Shown here: positions 46,288 to 53,168 of the stretch, piece by piece | Numbering within the stretch: the first letter of the stretch is position 1 | How the letters are laid out: each line of letters starts with the position of its first letter | Program-made: the position numbers and the translations under genes | The notes under the pieces: model-generated | Databases searched by the model: none | What the model was told of the DNA's origin: nothing | What the model saw: the letters and a program-made list of their open reading frames with translations, nothing else | Assembly: GCA_903942465.1 (NCBI GenBank) | Contig: CAJAPA010000086.1 | Location: 1 to 53,168, forward strand | Direction: 5' to 3' | Length of the DNA stretch: 53,168 nucleotides | From: an uncultured Gammaproteobacteria bacterium | GTDB taxonomy: Bacteria; Pseudomonadota; Gammaproteobacteria; Xanthomonadales; Xanthomonadaceae

Positions 46288-47166
46288 TTACAGCACGTAG
46301 ACGAACAGGAACAGCAGCAGCCAGACCACGTCGACGAAGTGCCAGTACCAGGCCACGGCCTCGAATGCGAAATGGTGGTCCTTGCTGAAGTGGCCCTTGG
46401 CACAGCGCAGCCACATCACCGCCAGCATGATGGTGCCGAGCATCACGTGCATGCCGTGGAAGCCGGTCAGCATGAAGAAGGTGGATCCGTAGATGCCCGA
46501 ACCGAGGGTCAGATTCAGTTCCTGATAGGCATGGATGTATTCTTCGGCCTGGAAGCCGAGGAACAGCGCGCCGAGCGCAACCGTCGCGCCCAGCCACCAC
46601 AACAGGGCCGTGCGGGCATTGGCTTTGAGCGCATGGTGCGCCATGGTGATGGTGACACCGGAGGTCAGCAGGATCAGGGTATTGATCAGCGGCAGGCCCC
46701 AGGCCGGAATGGTTTCGAAGGCGCCGCCGATTTCGGCCGGGCCATTGCTCGGCCAACCGGCCACGAAACCCTGCCACAGATAGGTGTTGGTCAATGCGCC
46801 GTCACCCTCGCCCGACAGCCACGGCAGTATGAACGTGCGCGCATAGAACAGGGCCCCGAAGAACGCCGCGAAGAACATCACTTCCGAGAAAATGAACCAC
46901 ATCATGCCCATGCGGAAGGAGGTATCGACCTGGGCGTTGTAACGGCCCTGCAGCGATTCGGAAATGACATCGCCGAACCACCAGCCCAGCACCAACAGAA
47001 CAGACAGCAAGCCGGCAAAGAAGACGGGCTGGCCCCAGGTGGCGCCGTTGAACCAGTTGGCCACGCCGATCATCATGGTGAACAACGCGATCGAGCCGAG
47101 GAACGGCCAGCGGCTGTGGTGCGGAACGAAGTAGGCGTCGGCGTCGTGCGAGTGGGTGTTGGCCAT
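46288..47166 (-). CDS. ctaE: Cytochrome c oxidase subunit III
   Basis: The 292-residue protein has seven predicted helices and subunit III motifs: RMGMMWFIFSEVMFFAAFFGALFY, FQAEEYIHAY, STFFMLTGFHGMHVMLG and a C-terminal VAWYWHFVDVVWLLLF. The glutamate of the FSEVMFF segment is the one near the proton-uptake surface. It is the last gene of the ctaC-ctaD-ctaG-ctaE transcript. Confidence 0.97.
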   Translation of the reverse strand: MANTHSHDADAYFVPHHSRWPFLGSIALFTMMIGVANWFNGATWGQPVFFAGLLSVLLVLGWWFGDVISESLQGRYNAQVDTSFRMGMMWFIFSEVMFFAAFFGALFYARTFILPWLSGEGDGALTNTYLWQGFVAGWPSNGPAEIGGAFETIPAWGLPLINTLILLTSGVTITMAHHALKANARTALLWWLGATVALGALFLGFQAEEYIHAYQELNLTLGSGIYGSTFFMLTGFHGMHVMLGTIMLAVMWLRCAKGHFSKDHHFAFEAVAWYWHFVDVVWLLLFLFVYVL

Positions 47167-47186
47167 AAAGAATCCCCGGTACTGAG

Positions 47187-47765
47187 TTAAGGCGCCGCCA
47201 AGGCGGTGCCGGCTGCCGTTCCCGCATTCAACTTCGCGGTAGCGGCATCATTGATGAAAAAGGTATAGGACAGCGTCAGCGTGGTGATTTCCTTGGGGAG
47301 ATCGGGGCTGACGATGAAACGCACCGGCATGTCACGGCTTTCGCCGGAAGCCAAAGCCTGTTCGGTGAAGCAGAAACATTCGGTCTTGTTGAAAAATCCG
47401 GAAAACTGATTCGGCGCCACCGACGGCGCGGCGTTGCCGACCGTGGCGTAGGCGGCGGTATTGCGTGCGGTGTAGGACATCGAGTACAGCTTGCCCGGCA
47501 CCACCGTCATGCTGGTCTGCACCGGAGCGAAGGCCCAGGGCAGTTTCGAATTCACCGTGCCGTCGAAATAAACCTGTACCGTGCGCGATTCATCGATGGC
47601 TTTGCCGGCAAGCTTCGGTTCGGCGCTGGCGCTGTTATCGAGCTTGATACCGAAAATCTTCTCGCAGGCGATGTTGTAAAGTGGCACCATTGCGAACGCA
47701 AAGCCGAATGAAGCCACCGCAAGAATGATCATCTTGCGGGTACTGCGCTGGGTCTGCGTGTTCAT
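47187..47765 (-). CDS. ctaG: Cytochrome c oxidase assembly protein CtaG/Cox11
   Basis: The 192-residue protein has one N-terminal helix (about 12-28) and a periplasmic immunoglobulin-like domain with the copper-binding motif CFCF in KTECFCFTEQ. Cox11 delivers copper to the CuB site of subunit I. It lies between ctaD and ctaE, 19 bases after ctaD and 20 bases before ctaE, the usual place. The C-terminus is slightly Ala-rich. Confidence 0.95.
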   Translation of the reverse strand: MNTQTQRSTRKMIILAVASFGFAFAMVPLYNIACEKIFGIKLDNSASAEPKLAGKAIDESRTVQVYFDGTVNSKLPWAFAPVQTSMTVVPGKLYSMSYTARNTAAYATVGNAAPSVAPNQFSGFFNKTECFCFTEQALASGESRDMPVRFIVSPDLPKEITTLTLSYTFFINDAATAKLNAGTAAGTALAAP

Positions 47766-47784
47766 GGTCGTATTCCCTTCCGGC

Positions 47785-49383
47785 TCAGTGACTGACGTCG
47801 CCGTGGGCCAGATCGCCGTCCTTGATCACCGGCGGCTTTTCAAAGGTGTGGTGCGGTGCCGGCGACGGCACAGTCCATTCCAGGCCACGGGCGGAAGGCC
47901 AGGCGCGGGCTTCTGCTTTGACGCCGCCACGCACGGATGACCAGACGATATACACGAACAGCAACTGGGCCAGACCGAAGCCGAAGCCGCCGATCGAGGA
48001 CCACATGTTGAAGTCGGCGAAGGCCGGGTTGTAATCCGGAACGCGGCGCTGCATGCCGGCCAGACCCAGGAAGTGCTGCGGGAAGAACAGCAGGTTCACG
48101 AAAATGGTCGACAGCCAGAAGTGCCATTTGCCCAGGGTTTCGTTGTACATGTAACCGGTCCACTTCGGCAGCCAGTAATAGGCGCCGGCCATGATCGCGA
48201 AGATCGCGCCGGTGACCAGCACATAATGGAAGTGCGCGACCACGAAATAGGTGTCGTGGTACTGGAAGTCGGCCGGAACGATGGCCAGCATCAGACCGGA
48301 GAAACCACCGATGGTGAACATGACCACGAAACCGAGTGCGAACAGCATCGGGGTTTCAAAGCTGATTGAACCGCGCCACAAGGTGGTGACCCAGTTGAAC
48401 ACCTTCACCCCGGTCGGGATGGCGATCAGCATGGTGGCGTACATGAAGTAGAGCTCGGCACCCAGCGGCATGCCGACGGTGAACATGTGGTGGGCCCAGA
48501 CGATGAACGACAGGAAGGCAATCGAGGCGGTTGCGTACACCATGGCCTGGTAGCCGAACAGCGGCTTGCGGGCGAAGGTCGGGATGATTTCCGAGACGAT
48601 GCCGAAGGCCGGCAGGATCATGATGTAGACCTCGGGATGGCCGAAGAACCAGAAGATGTGCTGGAACATGACCGGGTCGCCGCCACCGGCGGCATCGAAG
48701 AAACTGGTGCCGAAGAACTTATCGGTCAACAGCATGGTGACCGCACCGGCCAGCACCGGCATCACGGCGATCAGCAGGAAGGCGGTAATCAGCCAGGTCC
48801 AGACGAAAATCGGCATTTTCAGCAGATCCATGCCCGGCGCGCGCATGTTGAGCACGGTGGCGATGATGTTGATCGCACCCATGATGGAGCTGACACCCAT
48901 CAGATGGATGGCAAAAATGGTGAATGCGGTGCTGGTGCCGCCTTGCAGCGACAGCGGCGGATACAGGGTCCAGCCACCGGCCGGCCCGCCCGAGCCGATG
49001 CCGAACAGCACCTGCAGCATCAACGGCATCAGCAGCAGGGTGAACGCGAATGGCATGATCCAGAACGACCAGTTGTTCATGCGTGGCAGCGCCATGTCAG
49101 GCGCGCCGATCATCAGCGGAATCATCCAGTTGGCCAGACCGACGAAGGCCGGCATGACCGCGCCGAAAATCATCACCAGGGCGTGCGTGGTGGTCATCTG
49201 GTTGAAGAACTCCGGGCTGACCAACTGCAGGCCCGGCTGGAACAGCTCGGCGCGGATGACCATGGCCATGGCACCGCCGATGAAGAACATCACCAGGGCG
49301 AACACGAGGTACAGGGTACCGATGTCCTTGTGGTTGGTGGAATATAACCACCGCTCGATGAAACCTTGTTTATGGTCGGCCAT
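47785..49383 (-). CDS. ctaD: Cytochrome c oxidase subunit I (aa3-type)
   Basis: The 532-residue protein has twelve helices and all key residues: the heme a ligand H67 in [11 protein letters not shown], the CuB ligand H249 with cross-linked Y253 in FFGHPEVY, the HHMFT pair, and [14 protein letters not shown] with the heme ligands. The HPEVY motif with its glutamate-containing preceding helix fits the A-family. It is the catalytic subunit for oxygen reduction and proton pumping, encoded 32 bases after ctaC. Confidence 0.98.
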   Translation of the reverse strand: MADHKQGFIERWLYSTNHKDIGTLYLVFALVMFFIGGAMAMVIRAELFQPGLQLVSPEFFNQMTTTHALVMIFGAVMPAFVGLANWMIPLMIGAPDMALPRMNNWSFWIMPFAFTLLLMPLMLQVLFGIGSGGPAGGWTLYPPLSLQGGTSTAFTIFAIHLMGVSSIMGAINIIATVLNMRAPGMDLLKMPIFVWTWLITAFLLIAVMPVLAGAVTMLLTDKFFGTSFFDAAGGGDPVMFQHIFWFFGHPEVYIMILPAFGIVSEIIPTFARKPLFGYQAMVYATASIAFLSFIVWAHHMFTVGMPLGAELYFMYATMLIAIPTGVKVFNWVTTLWRGSISFETPMLFALGFVVMFTIGGFSGLMLAIVPADFQYHDTYFVVAHFHYVLVTGAIFAIMAGAYYWLPKWTGYMYNETLGKWHFWLSTIFVNLLFFPQHFLGLAGMQRRVPDYNPAFADFNMWSSIGGFGFGLAQLLFVYIVWSSVRGGVKAEARAWPSARGLEWTVPSPAPHHTFEKPPVIKDGDLAHGDVSH

Positions 49384-49415
49384 GATTGCCTCTATTTTCT
49401 GAATTCGGAAATGCG

Positions 49416-50372
49416 TTATGCGGCGGGAGCCGCGGCGGTATCAGCGGTGGCGGCCGGAGCGGCTTCAGCAGCCGGGGCCGGTGCGGCCTCGGCGGCAGTC
49501 GCGGCTTCTGCGGCAGGCGCGGCTTCAACAACCGGCGCCGGTTTCTGAGCGGCCAGCCAGGCGGCATATTCGGCCTTCGGCAGCACCTTCACCACGATCG
49601 GCATGAAGCCGTGATCCTTGCCGCACAGCTCGGCGCAGACGCCGCGGTAGGTTCCCGGGGTTTCGACCTTGGTCCAGGCGTCGTTGATGATGCCTGGGAT
49701 GGCGTCCTGCTTCCAGCCCAGCGCCGGGACCCACCAGCTGTGGATGACGTCATCGGCGGTAATCACGAAACGGATGCGGGTATCGGCCGGAATCACCAGC
49801 GGCTTGTCGACATCGCGCAGATAGGTGCCATGCGCGGCGATTTCAGCCTGACTGGTCGCCTGGTTCTGACGCAGACCGTCGGAGGCGCGGTCGAGGCGGG
49901 AGATGAAATCAACGCCTTCGCCGACGTACTCGTAACGCCACATCCACTGGTAACCGGTAACTTTGATCACCATTTCATCTTTTTCGGCACCGTGGTCGGC
50001 GCCGTACTGGGCCATGACCTTCTGAGTCGCCGGGTAGGCCGAAACCACCAGAATCAGGATCGGAACGATGGTCCAGATCAGCTCCAGTTTGGTGCTATGG
50101 GTCAGGCTGGTATCCGGCACCGCACCCTTGGAATGGCGGAACTTGAACATGGCATAAGCCATGGCACCGAATACGATGATGCCGATCACCACGCAGATCC
50201 AAAGCATCATCATGTGGGCATGATAGGCGTTGGCGGCCGTACTGGTCACCCCAGGGGTCATGTTCAGCTGCCAGCGGGTCGGCTCGGTCGGCTCGACCTG
50301 GGCGAATGCCAGTCCGGTCATCAACATGCCCATCAGCCCGGCAGCGCCCTGTTTCATACGGGGAAATTTCAT
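49416..50372 (-). CDS. ctaC: Cytochrome c oxidase subunit II with alanine-rich tail
   Basis: The 318-residue protein has a signal peptide ([25 protein letters not shown]), two membrane helices, and a cupredoxin domain with the CuA site C246, C250, H254 and M257 in [13 protein letters not shown] plus a HSWWVPALG histidine. It accepts electrons from cytochrome c. Residues 278-318 form a low-complexity Ala/Pro/Glu tail that is not part of the core fold. It is the first gene of the oxidase transcript, with a good promoter upstream, divergent from putA. Confidence 0.96.
   Translation of the reverse strand: MKFPRMKQGAAGLMGMLMTGLAFAQVEPTEPTRWQLNMTPGVTSTAANAYHAHMMMLWICVVIGIIVFGAMAYAMFKFRHSKGAVPDTSLTHSTKLELIWTIVPILILVVSAYPATQKVMAQYGADHGAEKDEMVIKVTGYQWMWRYEYVGEGVDFISRLDRASDGLRQNQATSQAEIAAHGTYLRDVDKPLVIPADTRIRFVITADDVIHSWWVPALGWKQDAIPGIINDAWTKVETPGTYRGVCAELCGKDHGFMPIVVKVLPKAEYAAWLAAQKPAPVVEAAPAAEAATAAEAAPAPAAEAAPAATADTAAAPAA
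49419..49541 (-). repeat. Low-complexity Ala/Pro/Glu repeat at the 3' end of ctaC
   Basis: This stretch encodes a 41-residue tail built of AAPAAEA-like units (variants with T, D and P). The DNA is a degenerate tandem of GCC/GCG-type codons and may vary in length between strains by slippage. The tail would extend into the periplasm. Confidence 0.75.
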
Positions 50373-50401
50373 GATGCAGCCTCAGTTTTTCTCAACGGGC
50401 A

Positions 50402-50431
50402 ATTTTACCGCCTTCCCCGTGACTTGGGCAA
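50402..50431 (-). promoter_or_regulatory. Candidate sigma-70 promoter of ctaC
   Basis: On the minus strand TTGCCC (50426-50431) and TAAAAT (50402-50407) are separated by 18 bases, about 30 bases before the ctaC start. This is a good sigma-70-like match for the oxidase operon. Confidence 0.6.
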
Positions 50432-50461
50432 GCCTTCCCTTCCGCGGCCTTCACACGCTCA

Positions 50462-50488
50462 GGGGGTTACGCTTTTGGCAAAAGCCCC
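50462..50488. promoter_or_regulatory. Inverted repeat in the ctaC/putA divergent region
   Basis: GCTTTT (50471-50476) pairs with AAAAGC (50480-50485) around a 3-base loop, flanked by G-run and C-run arms that can pair further across an internal loop. A TAAAAT -10-like hexamer for putA starts just after it (50490-50495). It could be an operator for either gene; no regulator is identified. Confidence 0.4.
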
Positions 50489-50523
50489 CTAAAATTGGAC
50501 CTCCTTGCCCGCCGGACCCCGCT

Positions 50524-53168
50524 GTGAATCCCATCATCAGCCCTGAACTGCCTGCCCACCGCCCGGAATTGATGCAGCGCATCAGCGCCGCCTATCTGCG
50601 CGATGAGGGTGAACACATCGCCGAGCTGCTCGCGGCGGCTCCGGCCTCCGGTCCGGCCGTACAGGCCGAAGCGGTCGGCCTGGTTGAGCGAACCCGCCTG
50701 CGCGCGGCCGACCCGGCCATGGTCGAGGCCTTCATGCGCGAATACGACCTCAGCTCGGAGGAAGGCGTGCTGTTGATGTGCGTGGCCGAGGCCCTGCTGC
50801 GCATCCCCGACCAGGGGACCGCTGACAAGCTGATCCGCGACAAACTCGGCGATGCCGACTGGGACTCCCATGTCGGGCAATCCACCTCCTTGCTGGTCAA
50901 CGCCTCGACCTGGGGCCTGATGCTGACCGGCCGGCTGGTGAATCTGGCCGGCGAAACCCAACGTAACGCCGTGGGTTCATTCAAGCGACTGGTCGGCCGC
51001 ATGGGCGAGCCCGCCATCCGCTTGGCCGTTCGCCAGGCCATGCGCATCATGGGCCACCAGTTCGTGATGGGGCGCAGCATCGACGAGGCTCTGCAGCGTT
51101 CGCGCTCTGGCGACAATGCCACTTACCGCTACAGTTTCGACATGCTCGGCGAAGGCGCACTGACCCGCAAGGATGCCGCCCGTTACCTGCAAGCCTACCG
51201 CGATGCCATCCGCGCTATCGGTGCCGGCGGCCCCTATCCGGACGTATTCTCGGCGCCGTCGATTTCGGTCAAGCTGTCGGCTCTGCATCCACGCTATGAA
51301 TTCAACAAGCGCGCACGGGTACTGGCCGAGCTGGTCCCGGCTGTGCTGGAACTGGCACAGCTGGCCAAATCCCAGGGCATCGGCTTCACCATCGATGCCG
51401 AAGAGTCCGAGCGTCTGGAGCTGTCGCTCGAGGTCATCGTCGGTGTGTTCAGCGATCCTTCGCTGGACGGCTGGGAAGGCTACGGCCTGGCCGTGCAGGC
51501 CTACCAGAAGCGCGCCCCGTTCGTCATTGATTATCTGGTGGATGCCGCCCGCCGCACCGGCCGTCGTATGCCGATGCGCCTGGTGAAAGGCGCTTACTGG
51601 GATTCCGAAATCAAGAAAGCCCAGGTTGACGGCTTGGCCGGCTATCCGGTGTTCACCCGCAAAGCCAATACCGATGTGAGCTATCTGGCCTGCGCGCGTC
51701 GCATGTTCGCCGCACACGATGCTCTGTACCCGATGTTCGCCACCCACAACGCGCAGACCATCGCCGCCATCCACGCCATGGCCGAAGGCCGCGCCTTCGA
51801 ATTCCAGCGCCTGCACGGCATGGGTGATCATCTGTATGCGGAAGTGATCGGCAAAGACCGCCTCGATGCACCCTGCCGCGTGTACGCACCGGTCGGCTCG
51901 CACGAAGATCTGCTGCCCTATCTGGTCCGCCGTCTGCTGGAAAACGGGGCCAACTCCAGCTTCGTCAACCGCATCACCGATGCCAGCCTGCCACCGGTGG
52001 AGCTGGTTGCCGACCCTATTGCCACCGTAGCCGGCTTCGCCAGCAAACCGCATCCGCACATTCCCACTCCGAACGCCATTTTCGGCGAAGAAAGGAAAAA
52101 CTCCATGGGCGTTCTGCTCGCAAACGATGAAACCCTGAGCCGTTTGGCCACCGATATCGCCGCCGCGATCAAACCCTGGCAGGCTACGCCGCTGGTCCCG
52201 GGCACCACCTCCAGCGCGGTGTTCACCGATGTCAGCAACCCGGCCGACCGCCGCCAGATCGTCGGCCGCTGGCAGGCCGCCGATAGCGCGCAAGTCTCGA
52301 AGGCGCTCGACATCGCCCACGCCGCCTATCCGGGCTGGGACCACACCCCGGCCGCCGCACGCGCCAAAATTCTCGAACATGCCGCCGATCTGATGGAACA
52401 GCGCATGCCGGAAATCATCGCCTTGTGCATCAAAGAAGCCGGCAAGTCGGTGGCCGCCTCGGTGTCGGAAGTGCGCGAAGCGGTCGATTTTGCCCGTTAC
52501 TATGCGGTGCAGGCGCGCCGCCATTTCAGTGCGCCGGAAGCTCTGCCGGGCCCGACCGGCGAATCCAACGAACTGCAGCTGCACGGTCGCGGCGTGTTCG
52601 TGTGCATCAGCCCCTGGAATTTCCCACTGGCCATTTTCCTCGGCCAGATCGCCGCCGCGCTCGCCGCCGGCAACACCGTGATCGCCAAACCGGCCGAACA
52701 GACCACCTTGACCGCTTATCTCGCTGTGCAGATCCTGCATGACGCCGGCGTGCCGGCCGAAGTGCTGCAGTTCCTGCCCGGTGACGGCGCCACCGTCGGT
52801 GCAGCGTTAACCCGCGATCCGCGCGTGACCGGCGTGGTGTTCACCGGCTCCACCGAAACCGCCTGGGCCATCAACCGTGCACTAGCGGCGCGCAACGCGC
52901 CGCTGGCCACGCTGATCGCCGAAACCGGCGGCCAGAACGCGTTGATTGCCGATTCCTCGGCCCTGCCGGAACAATTGGTGAACGATGCCGTGATGGCGGC
53001 CTTCGATTCGGCCGGACAACGCTGCTCGGCCGCACGCATTCTGTTCGTGCAAAGCGACATCGCCGATCGCGTGATCGAACTGCTGGCCGGAAAAATGGAC
53101 GAGCTCAGCGTCGGCGATCCGGGCCTGCTCAGCACCGACGTCGGTCCGGTCATCGATGAAGACGCCAA
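50524..53168 (+). CDS. putA: Bifunctional proline dehydrogenase / glutamate-semialdehyde dehydrogenase PutA (C-terminus beyond window)
   Basis: The frame is open from a GTG at 50524 to the window end (881 codons present). Residues about 100-500 form the FAD-dependent proline dehydrogenase barrel (IDAEESERLELSLEV, PMRLVKGAYWDSEI, FQRLHGMGDHLY). From about 560 an aldehyde dehydrogenase domain follows with SPWNFPLAIFLGQIAAALAAGN, ETGGQN and the nucleophile C834 in SAGQRCSA. It oxidises proline to glutamate in two steps with channelling. The N-terminus starts directly with the helical region before the barrel, so the ribbon-helix-helix DNA-binding domain of the enteric protein is absent and it should not autorepress. 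Confidence 0.95.
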   Translation, partial: MNPIISPELPAHRPELMQRISAAYLRDEGEHIAELLAAAPASGPAVQAEAVGLVERTRLRAADPAMVEAFMREYDLSSEEGVLLMCVAEALLRIPDQGTADKLIRDKLGDADWDSHVGQSTSLLVNASTWGLMLTGRLVNLAGETQRNAVGSFKRLVGRMGEPAIRLAVRQAMRIMGHQFVMGRSIDEALQRSRSGDNATYRYSFDMLGEGALTRKDAARYLQAYRDAIRAIGAGGPYPDVFSAPSISVKLSALHPRYEFNKRARVLAELVPAVLELAQLAKSQGIGFTIDAEESERLELSLEVIVGVFSDPSLDGWEGYGLAVQAYQKRAPFVIDYLVDAARRTGRRMPMRLVKGAYWDSEIKKAQVDGLAGYPVFTRKANTDVSYLACARRMFAAHDALYPMFATHNAQTIAAIHAMAEGRAFEFQRLHGMGDHLYAEVIGKDRLDAPCRVYAPVGSHEDLLPYLVRRLLENGANSSFVNRITDASLPPVELVADPIATVAGFASKPHPHIPTPNAIFGEERKNSMGVLLANDETLSRLATDIAAAIKPWQATPLVPGTTSSAVFTDVSNPADRRQIVGRWQAADSAQVSKALDIAHAAYPGWDHTPAAARAKILEHAADLMEQRMPEIIALCIKEAGKSVAASVSEVREAVDFARYYAVQARRHFSAPEALPGPTGESNELQLHGRGVFVCISPWNFPLAIFLGQIAAALAAGNTVIAKPAEQTTLTAYLAVQILHDAGVPAEVLQFLPGDGATVGAALTRDPRVTGVVFTGSTETAWAINRALAARNAPLATLIAETGGQNALIADSSALPEQLVNDAVMAAFDSAGQRCSAARILFVQSDIADRVIELLAGKMDELSVGDPGLLSTDVGPVIDEDA

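Noticed and set aside
49419-49541. Ala-rich end of ctaC as a possible frameshift product
   Set aside because: Alternative frames do not restore a known domain, the core CuA domain is complete before it, and Ala-rich tails are in keeping with low-complexity extension.
50977-52740. A 587-codon minus-strand frame inside putA
   Set aside because: PutA motifs on the plus strand are unambiguous; the antisense frame has no start region or domain.

Overview
The window looks like chromosomal DNA from a high-GC gammaproteobacterium of the Xanthomonadales/Lysobacterales type. This rests on gene content and order: a plant-type glutamate-cysteine ligase, a divergent tsaD / rpsU-yqeY-dnaG block, a PutA without an N-terminal DNA-binding domain, and a ctaC-ctaD-ctaG-ctaE / DUF2909 / surf1-ctaA-ctaB cluster. 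No species can be named from the sequence alone. I see no tRNA, rRNA, CRISPR array, insertion sequence or prophage. Coding density is very high, and only one gene-poor stretch exceeds 300 bases (16105-16608).

Layout. (1) 1-11981, minus strand: a nine-gene run transcribed right to left. It begins with two tandem TldD-like metalloprotease genes carrying Tat signal peptides, then a TldE/PmbA-like partner without a signal, a DUF4159 protein, a MoxR AAA+ ATPase, a DUF58/vWA protein, a BatA-like membrane protein, a large DUF4175-like membrane protein and a membrane protein cut by the window edge. The last five genes are tightly spaced, with ATGA overlaps. (2) 12054-16104, minus: a membrane hybrid histidine kinase followed by an HD-GYP response regulator, a c-di-GMP-type two-component pair lying directly upstream of region 1. 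(3) 16105-16608: an AT-rich island with a 35-bp imperfect palindrome and a doubtful small ORF. (4) 16609-20976: yjdM/phnA-like, a lipocalin and an SGNH hydrolase on plus, then a methyltransferase, gshA and engB on minus. (5) 21129-26047: cytochrome c4, a DsbA-type oxidoreductase and an EEP-family protein on plus, facing a TPR-sulfotransferase and a TauE/SafE permease on minus. (6) 26088-32263, plus: slt, cca and a GGDEF-EAL protein, tightly coupled. (7) 32267-38045: VanZ and MidA-like methyltransferase (minus), pteridine reductase, PCu(A)C copper chaperone and a TerB-like protein (plus), then folK, folB and tsaD (minus). (8) 38161-42640, plus: rpsU, yqeY, dnaG and an S9 peptidase. (9) 42678-50372, mostly minus: the aa3-type cytochrome c oxidase genes with their assembly and heme A genes. 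(10) 50524-53168, plus: putA, cut by the window end.

How the genes fit together. Region 9 with the PCu(A)C chaperone, the SCO-like protein, Cox11 and Surf1 covers the structural and copper/heme assembly needs of a terminal oxidase, and cytochrome c4 could be an electron donor. FolB, FolK and the pteridine reductase cover parts of pterin/folate metabolism. The HD-GYP regulator and the GGDEF-EAL protein are two c-di-GMP turnover proteins. The best candidate for an undescribed system is region 1: a TldD/TldE-type protease predicted to be exported by Tat in folded form, encoded in line with a MoxR-vWA membrane module that may assemble, activate or regulate it. Gene families and motifs there are seen directly; export, partnership and joint function are inference.
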